In this document: piece by piece, positions 1-8,428 of the stretch
Position numbering within the stretch: the first letter of the stretch is position 1
Layout of the letters: every line of letters starts with the position of its first letter
Origin: Actinomycetospora callitridis
GTDB lineage: Bacteria; Actinomycetota; Actinomycetes; Mycobacteriales; Pseudonocardiaceae
DNA: 64,000 nt
Direction of reading: 5' to 3'
Assembly (NCBI RefSeq): GCF_028737265.1
Contig: NZ_JAQZAK010000001.1
Location: 186,001 to 250,000 of the forward strand
Program-made: the position numbers and the translations under genes
The notes under the pieces: generated by a model
The model's input: only the letters and a program-made list of their open reading frames with translations
The model's database searches: none
What the model was told of the DNA's origin: nothing

Positions 1-24
1 CACGGCGCCGGCGTCCTGAGGGAC

Positions 25-1218
25 TCAGTCCGGATCCACCAGGTCGAGGAACACCCACGTCGCGCCGGGCGCCAGCCCCGCCAGGCGGCGCCCGCACCCG
101 TGCCGGACCGCCGGCCCGGACGTGACGTGCTGGGTGCCGCCGTGCAGGTCGCGGAAGACGCGGTTGAGGTCTCCGCTGCGCAGCGCGGTGGTACCCGCCC
201 ACTGGTAGACGGTCCGCCCGACGTCCTGGGCCGCGGTGGTCGCCGTGTGCAGGGCGAGCCGCAGGAGCGTCTCCTGGTCGGCGCTGAGGTGCTCGCCGCG
301 GTCGAGGGTGGCCTCGACGTCGGCCCACACCTCCATGTTCCAGGCGCGCGCCGAGCGCAGCGTCGCCTCCGCGCGGGCGTAGTCGGCGTGGAACTCGGCG
401 GTGTCGACCCCGGCGTTGCGCGTCCCGGTCTTCGCCACCGCGACCTCCTGCATCTCGTCGAGCAGGCGCCGTCCGACGCCGAGGGCCCAGCCGACGTGCT
501 GGAGGCTCGCGAAGTTCGCGAGTCCCAGCCGGAACACCGCCCCGCCGAGCAGCGGCTCGGTGGTGGTCGCGACGTAGGTGTACTCGACGGGGACGAAGAC
601 GTCCTCGCAGTGGTAGTCGACGCTGCCGGTGGCCCGCAGCCCCATGACGTCCCAGTCGTCGACGATCGTCACCTGCTCCTTGGGCAGGGTGAAGACCCGC
701 ACCTCCCCGGTGTCCACCATCGCCGCGGTGTGGATGTGCGTGGCGTGGTGCAGCCCCGAGGCGAACGACCACGAGCCGGACAGCAGGAACCCGCCGTCGA
801 CGGCGCGCGCCCGTCCCGGCCGCGTGCCCTGGCCCGCCGCGAGGGTGCGGTCGCCGTGCGCGGCGACGAGGTCGGCGAAGGGCTCCCGCCCGAGGTAGGC
901 CGCCGTGGTGCCGATGGCCATCTGCAGCGTCATCACCACCCAGCCGGTGGACGCGTCGGCCCGGGCGAGGGCCTCGATCGCCGCGATCACCTGGCGCGGC
1001 GCGAGCTCCATCCCGTCGAGCTCGCGCGGCATGCTCATCGCGTAGAGGCCGCTCGCGTGCAGGGCCTCCGCCACCTCCGGGGTGAGGCGGGAGCCCTCCT
1101 CGTTGTCCCGGGCCTCGGCGCGCAGGAGCGGGTCGAGCTCGTCGATCCGCGCCATGACCTCGTCGAACCGGTCGCTGACGTGCAGCCCTGTGTCGGGCCG
1201 GACCATCTGGTCGGTCAC
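25..1218 (-). CDS. Flavin-dependent monooxygenase, acyl-CoA dehydrogenase fold
   Basis: A 397-residue protein of the acyl-CoA dehydrogenase superfamily, closest in pattern to the two-component (group D) flavin hydroxylases of the HsaA/HpaB-C2 type. It has an N-terminal helical half, a central beta domain with the GLRATGS motif near residue 208, and a C-terminal helical domain ending in an R-x-FRDLHGGTQH segment typical of these oxygenases. Such enzymes use reduced flavin from a separate reductase to hydroxylate phenolic rings. No reductase gene is adjacent. The GTG start overlaps the stop of the upstream ring-cleavage dioxygenase (GTGA, 1215-1218), so the two are probably translated together: hydroxylation, then ring opening. 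Substrate unknown; an ordinary acyl-CoA dehydrogenase is the less likely alternative. Confidence 0.85.
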   Translation of the reverse strand: MTDQMVRPDTGLHVSDRFDEVMARIDELDPLLRAEARDNEEGSRLTPEVAEALHASGLYAMSMPRELDGMELAPRQVIAAIEALARADASTGWVVMTLQMAIGTTAAYLGREPFADLVAAHGDRTLAAGQGTRPGRARAVDGGFLLSGSWSFASGLHHATHIHTAAMVDTGEVRVFTLPKEQVTIVDDWDVMGLRATGSVDYHCEDVFVPVEYTYVATTTEPLLGGAVFRLGLANFASLQHVGWALGVGRRLLDEMQEVAVAKTGTRNAGVDTAEFHADYARAEATLRSARAWNMEVWADVEATLDRGEHLSADQETLLRLALHTATTAAQDVGRTVYQWAGTTALRSGDLNRVFRDLHGGTQHVTSGPAVRHGCGRRLAGLAPGATWVFLDLVDPD

Positions 1219-2195
1219 GACTCCTCCTCGTCCGGCTCCACCGGCGTCTCGATCGGCTCGAGCTTCGAGAAGATCTCCTCGCGGCGGTCCTCGAACTGCT
1301 CGGGGAGCTGGAAGCGCGTCCCGAGCTCGTGCGGGGACTCGTCGCAGGTCCAGCCGCCCTCGGCGTGGGTGACGGCGAGCTCGAACAGGGCCCCGGACGG
1401 GGTGCGCACGTAGACCGACTTGAAGTACTTGCGGTCCTTGAGCTCGGAGATGTCGGTGTAGCCGTTGCCCTCGATGTCGAACTTGAGCGCGTCCTGGTTC
1501 TCGAGGGTCTCGAGGTTCCAGGCGACGTGGTGGAAGGTGCCCGCGCCGTAGCGCCAGGTGCCCTGCTCCTCGCCGTTGTCGGCGATCAGCTCGACGTGGT
1601 TGCCGACGGGGTCCTGCCCGACCTGGTACGCGGCGCGGTCGCCGTCCTCGACGAGCTTGCCCTGCGAGTGGAACACCTCGTCGGAGAACTCGATCATCCG
1701 CTCGGGCGTGGCGACGTGGATGCCGACGCCGTGGATGCCGTGGATCGCGTACTCCGGCGGGACGCCCTGCCCGGGATGACCGACCCTGGAGTCGGCGTCG
1801 GCGGGGACGAGCGCGTACTCGATACCGCAGGGGTGGCGGAACTCCAGGCGCCGCCGGTCGAACACCTCGGTGCTCGTGGCCTCGACGCCGCGCTCGGCGA
1901 GGCGGCTCGCCCAGAAGTCCAGGGAGTCCGCCGGCACCGCCAGGAGCACCTCGCGCGCCTGGTTCGTGCCGCGGCGCCCGACGAGCCCGGCCTGGCGCCA
2001 CGGGAAGGTCGTCAGGACCGCCGACGGGTCGCCGGCCGCGTTCGAGTAGTACAGGTGGTAGATCGGCAGCGAGCCGTCGAACAGCACCGTGCGCTTGATG
2101 AACCGCATGCCCAGGGTGCCGACGTGGAAGTCGACGTCCTCCTGGGCGCCGGACACCGACAACGTCGTGTGGTGCGAACCGCGGATGTGGGACAC
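1215..2195 (-). CDS. VOC-fold ring-cleaving dioxygenase (PcpA/MhqO-like)
   Basis: A 326-residue protein made of two vicinal-oxygen-chelate modules. It opens with the family signature HHTTL (His8/His9), continues with DFHVGTLGM and YHLYYS, and carries FHHVAWN (His222/His223) and FELAVTH (Glu272) in the second half. The spacing of His8, His223 and Glu272 matches the 2-His-1-carboxylate iron ligands of hydroquinone dioxygenases such as PcpA and LinE and of the YkcA/MhqO group. Role: Fe(II)-dependent cleavage of a hydroquinone-type ring in the cytoplasm. GTG start at 2195 is preceded by a strong AGGAGG about 5 nt away. It heads a two-gene operon with the flavin hydroxylase and is divergent from an AraC regulator, the likely controller. 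Exact substrate not deducible. Confidence 0.88.
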   Translation of the reverse strand: MSHIRGSHHTTLSVSGAQEDVDFHVGTLGMRFIKRTVLFDGSLPIYHLYYSNAAGDPSAVLTTFPWRQAGLVGRRGTNQAREVLLAVPADSLDFWASRLAERGVEATSTEVFDRRRLEFRHPCGIEYALVPADADSRVGHPGQGVPPEYAIHGIHGVGIHVATPERMIEFSDEVFHSQGKLVEDGDRAAYQVGQDPVGNHVELIADNGEEQGTWRYGAGTFHHVAWNLETLENQDALKFDIEGNGYTDISELKDRKYFKSVYVRTPSGALFELAVTHAEGGWTCDESPHELGTRFQLPEQFEDRREEIFSKLEPIETPVEPDEEES

Positions 2196-2226
2196 CGGTC
2201 CTCCTCGTGGCAGGTCTGTCCGGAGA

Positions 2227-2263
2227 CGCTAGATGTGGCCCGCGTCTCGTGGCTCTCGCTAGA
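2227..2263. promoter_or_regulatory. Direct repeat in divergent dioxygenase/AraC promoter region
   Basis: CGCTAGA occurs twice, at 2227-2233 and 2257-2263, exactly 30 bp apart, in the 105-bp divergent region between the dioxygenase operon and the AraC gene. Same-face direct repeats of this kind are usual for AraC-family half-sites. The second copy also contains TAGAGT, which could be a -10 hexamer for the AraC gene. Function inferred only. Confidence 0.35.
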
Positions 2264-2300
2264 GTGCACGGACATCTCCACCCGGTGCAGGGACGACGGT

Positions 2301-3254
2301 ATGGACGACGAGGTCCGGGACGTCGATGCCTGGCGGGGTGCCGTCACCGGGGCCCTGCTGCCGTTCCACGTCGAGTGCACGGCGCCCGAGCGCTTCCGCG
2401 GCAGCATCAGCCGCCGCCGGCTGGGTGACACCTCGCTCATCGCGATGACCTCCCGCCCCCACCGTGCCGTGCGGTCGGCCGAGCACATCGACGACGGGCC
2501 TGCCGACTACCTGCTCTCGCTCCAGCTCGCGGGCACCGCACGGTTCCGGCAGGACGACCGGACCGCCCGCGTGGGGCCCGGCGACATGGTCTTCTACGAC
2601 TCCGGCCGCCCCGTGGAGATCGTCAGCGGGGAGGGCTACCGCAGCCTGTGCTTCCGCTTCCCCACCGACGGCCTCGGGGCGCACCGCGGCGCCGGGGAGC
2701 TGACGGCCACGACGCTGGACGCCGCCCACGGCCTCGCCCCGGCCGTCGCGGGCCTGCTCACCGGGCTGCACGAGGGGCTGGAGAGGTCGGTCGGCGACGC
2801 CGGTTCCGCGCCGCTGCTCGCCGGCGCCCGGCACGCCACCGAGCTCGCCCGCGCCCTCTTCGACGACGAGCTCGCGCGCCGCGGACTGCTCTCCACGCCC
2901 GACCCGCACGCGGAGCTGCGCGCGCGGATCGACCGCCACATCGACGCCCACCTCGCCGACCCGACGCTCTCGCCGCGGGCCGTCGCGGCGGCGGTGTTCA
3001 TCTCGCCCCGCCACCTGCACGCCCTGTTCGCCGAGGACGGGCGCACCGTCGCGGGCACCATCCGCGAGCGCCGCCTGGACCGGTGCCTGGCCGACCTCGC
3101 CGACCCGGGGCAGGGCCCCACGCCGGTGTCGGCGATCGCGTCGCGCTGGGGGTTCGCCAACGCGACGCGGTTCGGGCAGCTGGTCAAGGCCGCGACCGGG
3201 CGCACGCCGGTGGCCTACCGTCGGGCGATGTGGAGCGGGACGTCCGGCACGTGA
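2301..3254 (+). CDS. AraC family transcriptional regulator
   Basis: A 317-residue regulator with an N-terminal cupin-like AraC-binding domain (about residues 20-190, including GPGDMVFYDSGRP) and a C-terminal pair of helix-turn-helices (about 215-312) with SPRAVAAAVFISPRHLHALF and ASRWGFANATRFGQLVKAATG. The ATG at 2301 follows GCAGGGA. It is transcribed divergently from the hydroxylase-dioxygenase operon and overlaps the next gene by GTGA, so it probably senses an aromatic compound and controls one or both sides. Effector unknown. Confidence 0.9.
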   Translation: MDDEVRDVDAWRGAVTGALLPFHVECTAPERFRGSISRRRLGDTSLIAMTSRPHRAVRSAEHIDDGPADYLLSLQLAGTARFRQDDRTARVGPGDMVFYDSGRPVEIVSGEGYRSLCFRFPTDGLGAHRGAGELTATTLDAAHGLAPAVAGLLTGLHEGLERSVGDAGSAPLLAGARHATELARALFDDELARRGLLSTPDPHAELRARIDRHIDAHLADPTLSPRAVAAAVFISPRHLHALFAEDGRTVAGTIRERRLDRCLADLADPGQGPTPVSAIASRWGFANATRFGQLVKAATGRTPVAYRRAMWSGTSGT

Positions 3255-3949
3255 ACACCCCCGACCCCACCCCCGACCCTGCCCTCGCGGCGCCGGGGAT
3301 CGAGGTCCACGGGGCACCGGTGGGCACGGGATCGCTCGCGGTGGTGCTGCTGCACGGCCGCGACCAGGACCCCGGCTGGATGCACGACCACGTGCTGACG
3401 CGCCTCGCCCCGCGGCTCGACGGCGTCGCCGTCACCTGGGTGCTCCCGGCCGCCCCCGGCCGGTCCTGGTACGCCGGGCGCGTCCACGACCCCGACGCCG
3501 GGACCCTCGCCGAGCGCGACCGCGCGGCCGACGTCGTCGACGGGCTCGCCGACGCCCTCGTCGCCCGCGGCGCCGACGCCGGGTCCCTGGTGCTCGCCGG
3601 GTTCTCGCAGGGTGCGTGCCTCGTCGCCGACCACCTGCTGCGCAGGCCCCGCCGCTGGGCGGGCGCGGTGATCTGGACCGGCGCCGCGTTCGGTCCGCCC
3701 GGCACCGACCGGTCGCTGCCCCCGTCGACGCCGGACCCCGTGCCCCTGCGCGGTCTCCCGGTGCTGGTCACCAACGGCGACGCCGACGCGTGGGTGCCGC
3801 TCGCGGACACCGAGGAGATGGTCGCCGAGCTGCGTGCGCGCGGCGCCGACGCCGAGCTGCGCGTCCAGCCCGGACGGGACCACGAGGTGGCCGACGACGA
3901 GGTGGACGCGGCAGTGGCCCTGCTGACCCGGCTCGCCCGGCGGCCTTGA
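3251..3949 (+). CDS. Alpha/beta hydrolase (phospholipase/carboxylesterase-like)
   Basis: A 232-residue single-domain hydrolase of the carboxylesterase/phospholipase family (also annotated dienelactone-hydrolase-like). Visible elements are the oxyanion HGRDQD stretch (35-40), the nucleophile elbow GFSQG with Ser119, NGDADAW with a probable catalytic Asp177, and RDHEV with His211. No signal peptide is seen, so a cytoplasmic esterase is likely. The GTG start overlaps the AraC stop codon (GTGA), so the pair is co-expressed. In an aromatic-degradation context it may hydrolyse an ester precursor or a ring-fission product; that is inference. Confidence 0.85.
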   Translation: MNTPDPTPDPALAAPGIEVHGAPVGTGSLAVVLLHGRDQDPGWMHDHVLTRLAPRLDGVAVTWVLPAAPGRSWYAGRVHDPDAGTLAERDRAADVVDGLADALVARGADAGSLVLAGFSQGACLVADHLLRRPRRWAGAVIWTGAAFGPPGTDRSLPPSTPDPVPLRGLPVLVTNGDADAWVPLADTEEMVAELRARGADAELRVQPGRDHEVADDEVDAAVALLTRLARRP

Positions 3950-3983
3950 CGATCTCGCCGACCGCGAGCAGGCTCCGCGTCGA

Positions 3984-4007
3984 CGGACAAGTGTCCGGCT
4001 GTCGGAC
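3984..4007. promoter_or_regulatory. Candidate operator upstream of CoA-transferase operon
   Basis: A perfect 6-bp inverted repeat, CGGACA-AG-TGTCCG (3984-3997), is followed by a third half-site CGGAC (4003-4007) that itself pairs with GTCCG across a 5-nt spacer. The site lies 13 nt before the CoA-transferase start, where a repressor would block transcription. The cognate regulator is not identified. Confidence 0.45.
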
Positions 4008-4019
4008 GGAGGCGTGAGG

Positions 4020-5201
4020 ATGGCGTCGGAGGACCACTCCGAGGGGACCGGCGGCGGGCCGCTGGCCGGGCTGGTGGTGGCCGACTTCTCGCGGGTGCTG
4101 GCCGGGCCCTACGCGACGATGCTGCTGGCGGACCTGGGTGCCGAGGTGATCAAGGTCGAGTCGCCGCAGGGCGACGAGACGCGCACCTGGATGCCGCCGA
4201 AGCGCGACGAGACGTCGACCTACTACCTCGGGATCAACCGCGGGAAGCGCTCGATCGCGCTCGACCTGCGCGACGCCGGGGACGTCGCGGTGGGCAAGGA
4301 GCTCGCCCGCCGCGCCGACGTCCTCATCGAGAACCTGCGCCCGGGCGGCATGACCAAGTACGGGCTGGACTACGAATCCGTCGTGGCCGACAACCCGGGG
4401 CTCGTCTACGCCTCGATCTCGGGCTTCGGGTCCACCGGCGGCGGGCACGTGCCGGGCTACGACCTCATGGTCCAGGCGGTGTCCGGGCTGATGAGCCTCA
4501 CCGGCGCCCCCGACGGCCCGCCGTTCCGCGCCGGCATCTCGATCTTCGACGTGATGGCGGGCAAGGACGCGCTCATCGGCATCCTGGCCGCGCTGCGCCA
4601 CCGCGACGCCACGGGGAAGGGCCAGCACGTCGAGGTCAGCCTGCTCGGCTCGGCGATGTCCGGGATGGTCAACCAGAGCTCGGCCTACGCCGCGGGCGGC
4701 GTCGTCCCCACGCGGATGGGCAACGCCCACCCCAGCGTCGTGCCCTACGAGCCGCTGCCGACGGCCGACAACGACCTCATCGTCGCCGCCGCCAACGACG
4801 GACTGTTCCGCAAGCTGGTCGCCGTGCTCGGGCTGCCCGAGCTGGCCGACGACCCGCGGTTCCTGCGCAACGCCGACCGCACCGAGCACCGCGAGGAGCT
4901 GCGCCCGATCCTGATCGAGGCGCTCTCGGCGAAGGGCGCGGAGGAGTGGTTCGACCTCCTCGTCGACGCCGGGGTGCCGTGCGGGCCGATCAACTCCGTG
5001 GCCGGCGGCTTCGCCATCGCCGAGCGCTTCGGACTCGACCCGATCGTCAGCGTCGGGGAGGGGGAGCGCGCGGTGCCCACCACCCGCAACCCCATCCGCT
5101 TCTCCGGCACGCCGGCGGTCTACGAGCTGCCGCCGCCGGAGCTCGACGAGCACGGCGCGGAGCTGCGTCGCTGGCTGACGACACCGGAGGGGCAGGCATG
5201 A
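4020..5201 (+). CDS. CaiB/BaiF family CoA-transferase
   Basis: A 393-residue class III CoA-transferase. It begins with PLAGLVVADFSRVLAGPYATMLLADLGAEVIKVE in the family manner; the catalytic Asp that forms the acyl-aspartyl anhydride is probably Asp177 in GISIFDVMAGKDALIG, followed by the conserved ALRHRDATGKGQHVEVSL. ATG at 4020 is chosen over GTG at 4014 because GGAGG lies about 7 nt upstream. It overlaps the citryl-CoA-lyase-like gene by ATGA. Together they suggest activation of a dicarboxylic or tricarboxylic acid as its CoA thioester, then aldol-type cleavage. The acid is not known; it could come from the aromatic ring fission encoded next door. Confidence 0.9.
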   Translation: MASEDHSEGTGGGPLAGLVVADFSRVLAGPYATMLLADLGAEVIKVESPQGDETRTWMPPKRDETSTYYLGINRGKRSIALDLRDAGDVAVGKELARRADVLIENLRPGGMTKYGLDYESVVADNPGLVYASISGFGSTGGGHVPGYDLMVQAVSGLMSLTGAPDGPPFRAGISIFDVMAGKDALIGILAALRHRDATGKGQHVEVSLLGSAMSGMVNQSSAYAAGGVVPTRMGNAHPSVVPYEPLPTADNDLIVAAANDGLFRKLVAVLGLPELADDPRFLRNADRTEHREELRPILIEALSAKGAEEWFDLLVDAGVPCGPINSVAGGFAIAERFGLDPIVSVGEGERAVPTTRNPIRFSGTPAVYELPPPELDEHGAELRRWLTTPEGQA

Positions 5202-6040
5202 CCGAGGACCCCACCGGCCCACAGCCCACGGCGCTGTACCCGACGGCTCTGGGCGCGGCCTCCAAGGACGAGATCACGCTGCTCGGGCACGACCTCGCCC
5301 GCGACGTGATGGGCGAGGTGTCGTTCGGCGAGCTCGCGTTCTGGCTCGCGACCCAGCGGCGCCCGACGCCGGGGGAGACCCGGGTGTTCGAGGCGGTGCT
5401 CGCGGCGCTCGCCGACCACGGCTACACGCCCACCGCGATCATCAGCAGGCTCGCCCTCCTGTCCGCGCCCGACTCCGTGCAGGGCGCGCTCGCCGCGGGC
5501 CTGCTGGCGGGGGGCTCGCGGTTCCTCGGGGTCACCGAGGACTGCGGGCGGTTCCTGCACGCGGTGCTGGTGGAGAACACGATCCCCACGGACGACGCCG
5601 GCTGGGACGCCCTCGCCCTGGAGACCGTGACGGCGCAGCGGGCGGCCGGGAAGTTCGTCCCCGGCCTCGGTCACCACGTCCACAAGGACGGCGACCCGCG
5701 CACCCCGCGGCTCATGGAGATCGCGACCGAGGAGGGCCTGTTCGGCCCGCACCTGGCGCTGTTCGCCGCGATCGGGCGGGTGCACCCGCAGGTGCTCGGC
5801 AAGACCCTGCCGCTCAACGGCGCCGGGGTGTGCGGGGCGGCGCTCGCCGACCTCGGCCTGCCGCTCGAGCTGCTGCGCGCGTTCGCCCTGCTGGCCCGCA
5901 CGGCGGGGCTCATCGGCCAGCTCGCCGAGGAGCTGCGCCACCCCGTCGCCAACGACATCTTCCTGTCGGTGGACCGCAACAACCGTCCGACGGATCCTGA
6001 CCCCTACAGGCCGACCTCTCTTGGCCGAGCCGACCTCTAG
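5198..6040 (+). CDS. Citryl-CoA lyase / citrate synthase-like lyase
   Basis: A 280-residue protein corresponding to the stand-alone citrate-synthase C-terminal (citryl-CoA lyase) fold, shorter than full citrate synthase (about 430). The segment GLGHHVHKDGDPRTPRL keeps the His and DPR elements of the citrate synthase active site. These lyases cleave citryl-CoA-like thioesters to acetyl-CoA plus a keto acid. The ATG overlaps the stop of the CoA-transferase (ATGA), strongly implying a transferase-lyase couple analogous to citramalyl-CoA or citryl-CoA systems. An intradiol dioxygenase follows 16 nt later. True substrate unknown. Confidence 0.8.
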   Translation: MTEDPTGPQPTALYPTALGAASKDEITLLGHDLARDVMGEVSFGELAFWLATQRRPTPGETRVFEAVLAALADHGYTPTAIISRLALLSAPDSVQGALAAGLLAGGSRFLGVTEDCGRFLHAVLVENTIPTDDAGWDALALETVTAQRAAGKFVPGLGHHVHKDGDPRTPRLMEIATEEGLFGPHLALFAAIGRVHPQVLGKTLPLNGAGVCGAALADLGLPLELLRAFALLARTAGLIGQLAEELRHPVANDIFLSVDRNNRPTDPDPYRPTSLGRADL

Positions 6041-6056
6041 CCACCAGGAGGGCGCG

Positions 6057-6935
6057 ATGGCGCACCCGGTCACCCCCACTGTTGTCACCGAGGACACGAT
6101 CACCGACCTCGCCGCGGCCCGCTGGGGCACGGCGCACGACCCGCGCACGGCGGAGCTGATGAGCGCGCTCGTCCGCCACCTCCACGCGTTCGCGCGCGAG
6201 ACCCGGCTGACCGAGGCGGAGTGGATGGCCGCGGTGCGCTGGCTCACCGAGGTCGGGCAGATCAGCGACGACAAGCGCGAGGAGTTCATCCTCACCTCCG
6301 ACGTGCTGGGCCTGTCGATGCTGGTCGTGCAGCAGAACCACCGCTTCGCCGAGGGCGCGACACCCGCCACCGTGCTCGGCCCGTTCCACATCGAGGGCTC
6401 GCCGGAGCTCGGCTACGGCGCGGACATGTCGCAGGGCCTGTCCGGCACCCCGCTCTACGTCCACGGCACCGTGCGTGCGCTCGACGGCGCGCCGATCCCC
6501 GGCGCGGTGCTCGACGTCTGGCAGGCGGACTCCGACGGCGCCTACGAGTCGCAGCTCGACGTCGACGAGGCGCGCCTGCGCGGGAAGTACACCGCCCGCG
6601 AGGACGGCACGTACTGCGTCCGCACGATCGCCCCGCTCGGCTACGCGATCCCCATGGACGGGCCGGTCGGCAGCCTCATCTCGAAGACCGACATCAGCCA
6701 CTACCGGCCCGCCCACGTGCACTTCCTGCTCAACGTGCCCGGCTTCGAGCCACTGATCACGCACCTCTTCCGCGAGGGGGCGCAGTACCTCGACAGCGAC
6801 GTCGTCTTCGGCGTCAAGCGCGAGCTGGTCGTGACCTTCACCGAGCGCGAGCCCGGCCCGACGCCCGACGGCGGGCACAGCGACGTCCCGTGGTGCGAGG
6901 CCGCGTACGACTTCGTGCTGCAGCCGGCCGCCTGA
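6057..6935 (+). CDS. Intradiol dioxygenase, hydroxyquinol/catechol 1,2-dioxygenase type
   Basis: A 292-residue intradiol ring-cleavage dioxygenase: N-terminal helical dimerisation domain (about 1-105) and a beta-sandwich catalytic domain beginning near LGPFHIEGSPE. The four Fe(III) ligands are recognisable as Tyr163, Tyr196 (PLGYAIP), His220 and His222 (YRPAHVHF). The PMDGPVGSLI loop is typical of hydroxyquinol 1,2-dioxygenases, which yield maleylacetate. Strong AGGAGGG lies 5 nt before the ATG. It is third in the operon after the CoA-transferase and lyase and probably draws its substrate from a phenol/hydroquinone hydroxylation route. Catechol activity cannot be excluded. Confidence 0.92.
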   Translation: MAHPVTPTVVTEDTITDLAAARWGTAHDPRTAELMSALVRHLHAFARETRLTEAEWMAAVRWLTEVGQISDDKREEFILTSDVLGLSMLVVQQNHRFAEGATPATVLGPFHIEGSPELGYGADMSQGLSGTPLYVHGTVRALDGAPIPGAVLDVWQADSDGAYESQLDVDEARLRGKYTAREDGTYCVRTIAPLGYAIPMDGPVGSLISKTDISHYRPAHVHFLLNVPGFEPLITHLFREGAQYLDSDVVFGVKRELVVTFTEREPGPTPDGGHSDVPWCEAAYDFVLQPAA

Positions 6936-6957
6936 CCGACACCCCCGAGGAGCCCCC

Positions 6958-7992
6958 GTGCCGACCCTGCCCCTGCTGCCGACCTCGTTGGTCGGCAGCT
7001 ACGCCCAGCCCGACTGGCTCATCGACCGCGCCAAGCTCGCGGGGCGCTTCCCCCCGCGGGTGCGGGCCAAGGAGCTGTGGCGGGTCGCCCCGGAGTTCCT
7101 CGCGCAGGCCCAGGACGACGCCACGCTGCTGGCGATCAAGGCCCAGGAGGACGCCGGGCTGGACGTCCTCACCGACGGCGAGATCCGTCGCGAGAGCTAC
7201 TCGAACCACTTCGCCACGGCACTCGACGGCGTGGACGTCGACAACCCGGGCAGCGCGCTGGACCGGAGCGGGCACCCGAACCCGGTCCCGCGCATCACCG
7301 GCCCGATCGGGCGGCCGGAGCCGATCCAGGTCGACGACCTGCGCTTCCTGCGCGCGGCGACCGACCACACGATCAAGATGACCGTGCCCGGGCCGTTCAC
7401 GATGTCCCAGCAGGCCCAGGACGACCACTACGGCGACCCGGAGGCCGCGGCGATGGCGTACGCCGCGGTGGTGAACGCGGAGGTCCGCGACCTCTTCGCC
7501 GCCGGGGCGGACGTCGTGCAGATCGACGAGCCGTACATGCAGGCACGCCCGGAGGCCGCGCGGGCCTACGGGCTGGCGGCGCTGAACGCCGCGCTCGACG
7601 GCGTCACCGGCACCACGGCGGTGCACATCTGCTTCGGCTACGCCGCGATCATCCACGAGCGGCCCGAGGGGTACTCGTTCCTGCCCGAGCTCGCGGGCAG
7701 CCCGGTCCAGCAGATCTCCATCGAGTCCGCGCAGTCCGGGCTCGACCTCGGGGTGCTGCGCGACCTCACCGACAAGACGATCATCCTCGGGGTGCTCGAC
7801 CTGTCCAACCCGGCGGTCGAGTCGGCCGAGACCGTCGCCGGCCGCGCCCGTCGCGCCCTCGAGCTGCTCCCGCCGGAGCAGGTCGTCCTCGCCCCCGACT
7901 GCGGGCTGAAGTACCTGCCGCGCGACGCCGCCGAGGGCAAGATGCGCGCGCTCGCCGCCGGGGCGGCGCTGCTGCGCGCGGAGCTCGCGTAG
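6958..7992 (+). CDS. Cobalamin-independent methionine synthase-like zinc protein
   Basis: A 344-residue protein matching only the C-terminal catalytic barrel of MetE. It shows LVGSYAQP near the N-terminus, VQIDEP (188-192 region), and a zinc site formed by His223-x-Cys225 (HICFGY) and Cys315 (PDCGLKY), with Glu256 in SIES as a possible additional ligand. GTG start follows GAGGAG. Half-length MetE homologues include methionine-synthase-like methyltransferases and epoxyalkane:coenzyme M transferases. Here it ends the hydroxyquinol-type operon, so a role in methyl or thiol transfer during degradation (for example of a methoxylated aromatic) is possible but unproven. Confidence 0.82.
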   Translation: MPTLPLLPTSLVGSYAQPDWLIDRAKLAGRFPPRVRAKELWRVAPEFLAQAQDDATLLAIKAQEDAGLDVLTDGEIRRESYSNHFATALDGVDVDNPGSALDRSGHPNPVPRITGPIGRPEPIQVDDLRFLRAATDHTIKMTVPGPFTMSQQAQDDHYGDPEAAAMAYAAVVNAEVRDLFAAGADVVQIDEPYMQARPEAARAYGLAALNAALDGVTGTTAVHICFGYAAIIHERPEGYSFLPELAGSPVQQISIESAQSGLDLGVLRDLTDKTIILGVLDLSNPAVESAETVAGRARRALELLPPEQVVLAPDCGLKYLPRDAAEGKMRALAAGAALLRAELA

Positions 7993-7996
7993 ACGG

Positions 7997-8284
7997 TCAG
8001 GCCGTCGTTCGTCGGGTCATCGCGTTCCCGAGGTCGCGGATCGCCCGGCTGCTGCGGTCGGCCGAGAGGACGTGGCCGCCCGCGATGACCAGGGCGATCG
8101 GCCACTCGAGGAGGCCCAGGGCCGTGAGCCCGGCGATCCCGCCGACGTAGGCGAGCTCGGGACGCGACATCTCGACCGAGCCCAGCAGCGGCAGCCAGAG
8201 GGTGAGGCCGTCGGGGCCGCTGTCGCGGACCTGGGCCGGGTCGGGAGCCGTCGGCTCGCGGGTCGCGGGCGGTGCTGTCGTCAT
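7997..8284 (-). CDS. Small membrane protein, unknown function
   Basis: A 95-residue protein that I do not recognise. Residues 1-30 are Pro/Thr-rich and polar; a hydrophobic segment (VGGIAGLTALGLLEWPIALVIAGG region, about residues 47-70) is long enough for one bent or two short membrane helices, followed by a basic tail ending TRRTTA. ATG at 8284 is preceded by GCAGG. It lies convergent to the MetE-like gene (4 nt between stops) and divergent from the CsbD-like coiled-coil gene. Resembles the many short actinobacterial envelope proteins of unknown role. Confidence 0.65.
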   Translation of the reverse strand: MTTAPPATREPTAPDPAQVRDSGPDGLTLWLPLLGSVEMSRPELAYVGGIAGLTALGLLEWPIALVIAGGHVLSADRSSRAIRDLGNAMTRRTTA

Positions 8285-8308
8285 CCTGCAGCGTGCCCGT
8301 CCCGCCGT

Positions 8309-8340
8309 CCCCGTACGCCGCGATCCCCGTACGCCGCGAT
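8309..8340. repeat. 16-bp tandem duplication
   Basis: CCCCGTACGCCGCGAT occurs twice head to tail (8309-8324 and 8325-8340), followed by GGGTC twice. It lies in the 144-bp divergent intergenic region between the small membrane protein and the coiled-coil genes, so it may affect promoter spacing. GTAC in each copy is centred in a short palindrome. No function is evident. Confidence 0.8.
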
Positions 8341-8428
8341 CCGGGTCGGGTCGGGGGATCGACCTGTCGGCCCAGTGGGTACCACCGCTCGTCAGCGCCG
8401 TTGGCGTCGTTCGAGCAGGAGGAAGCCC

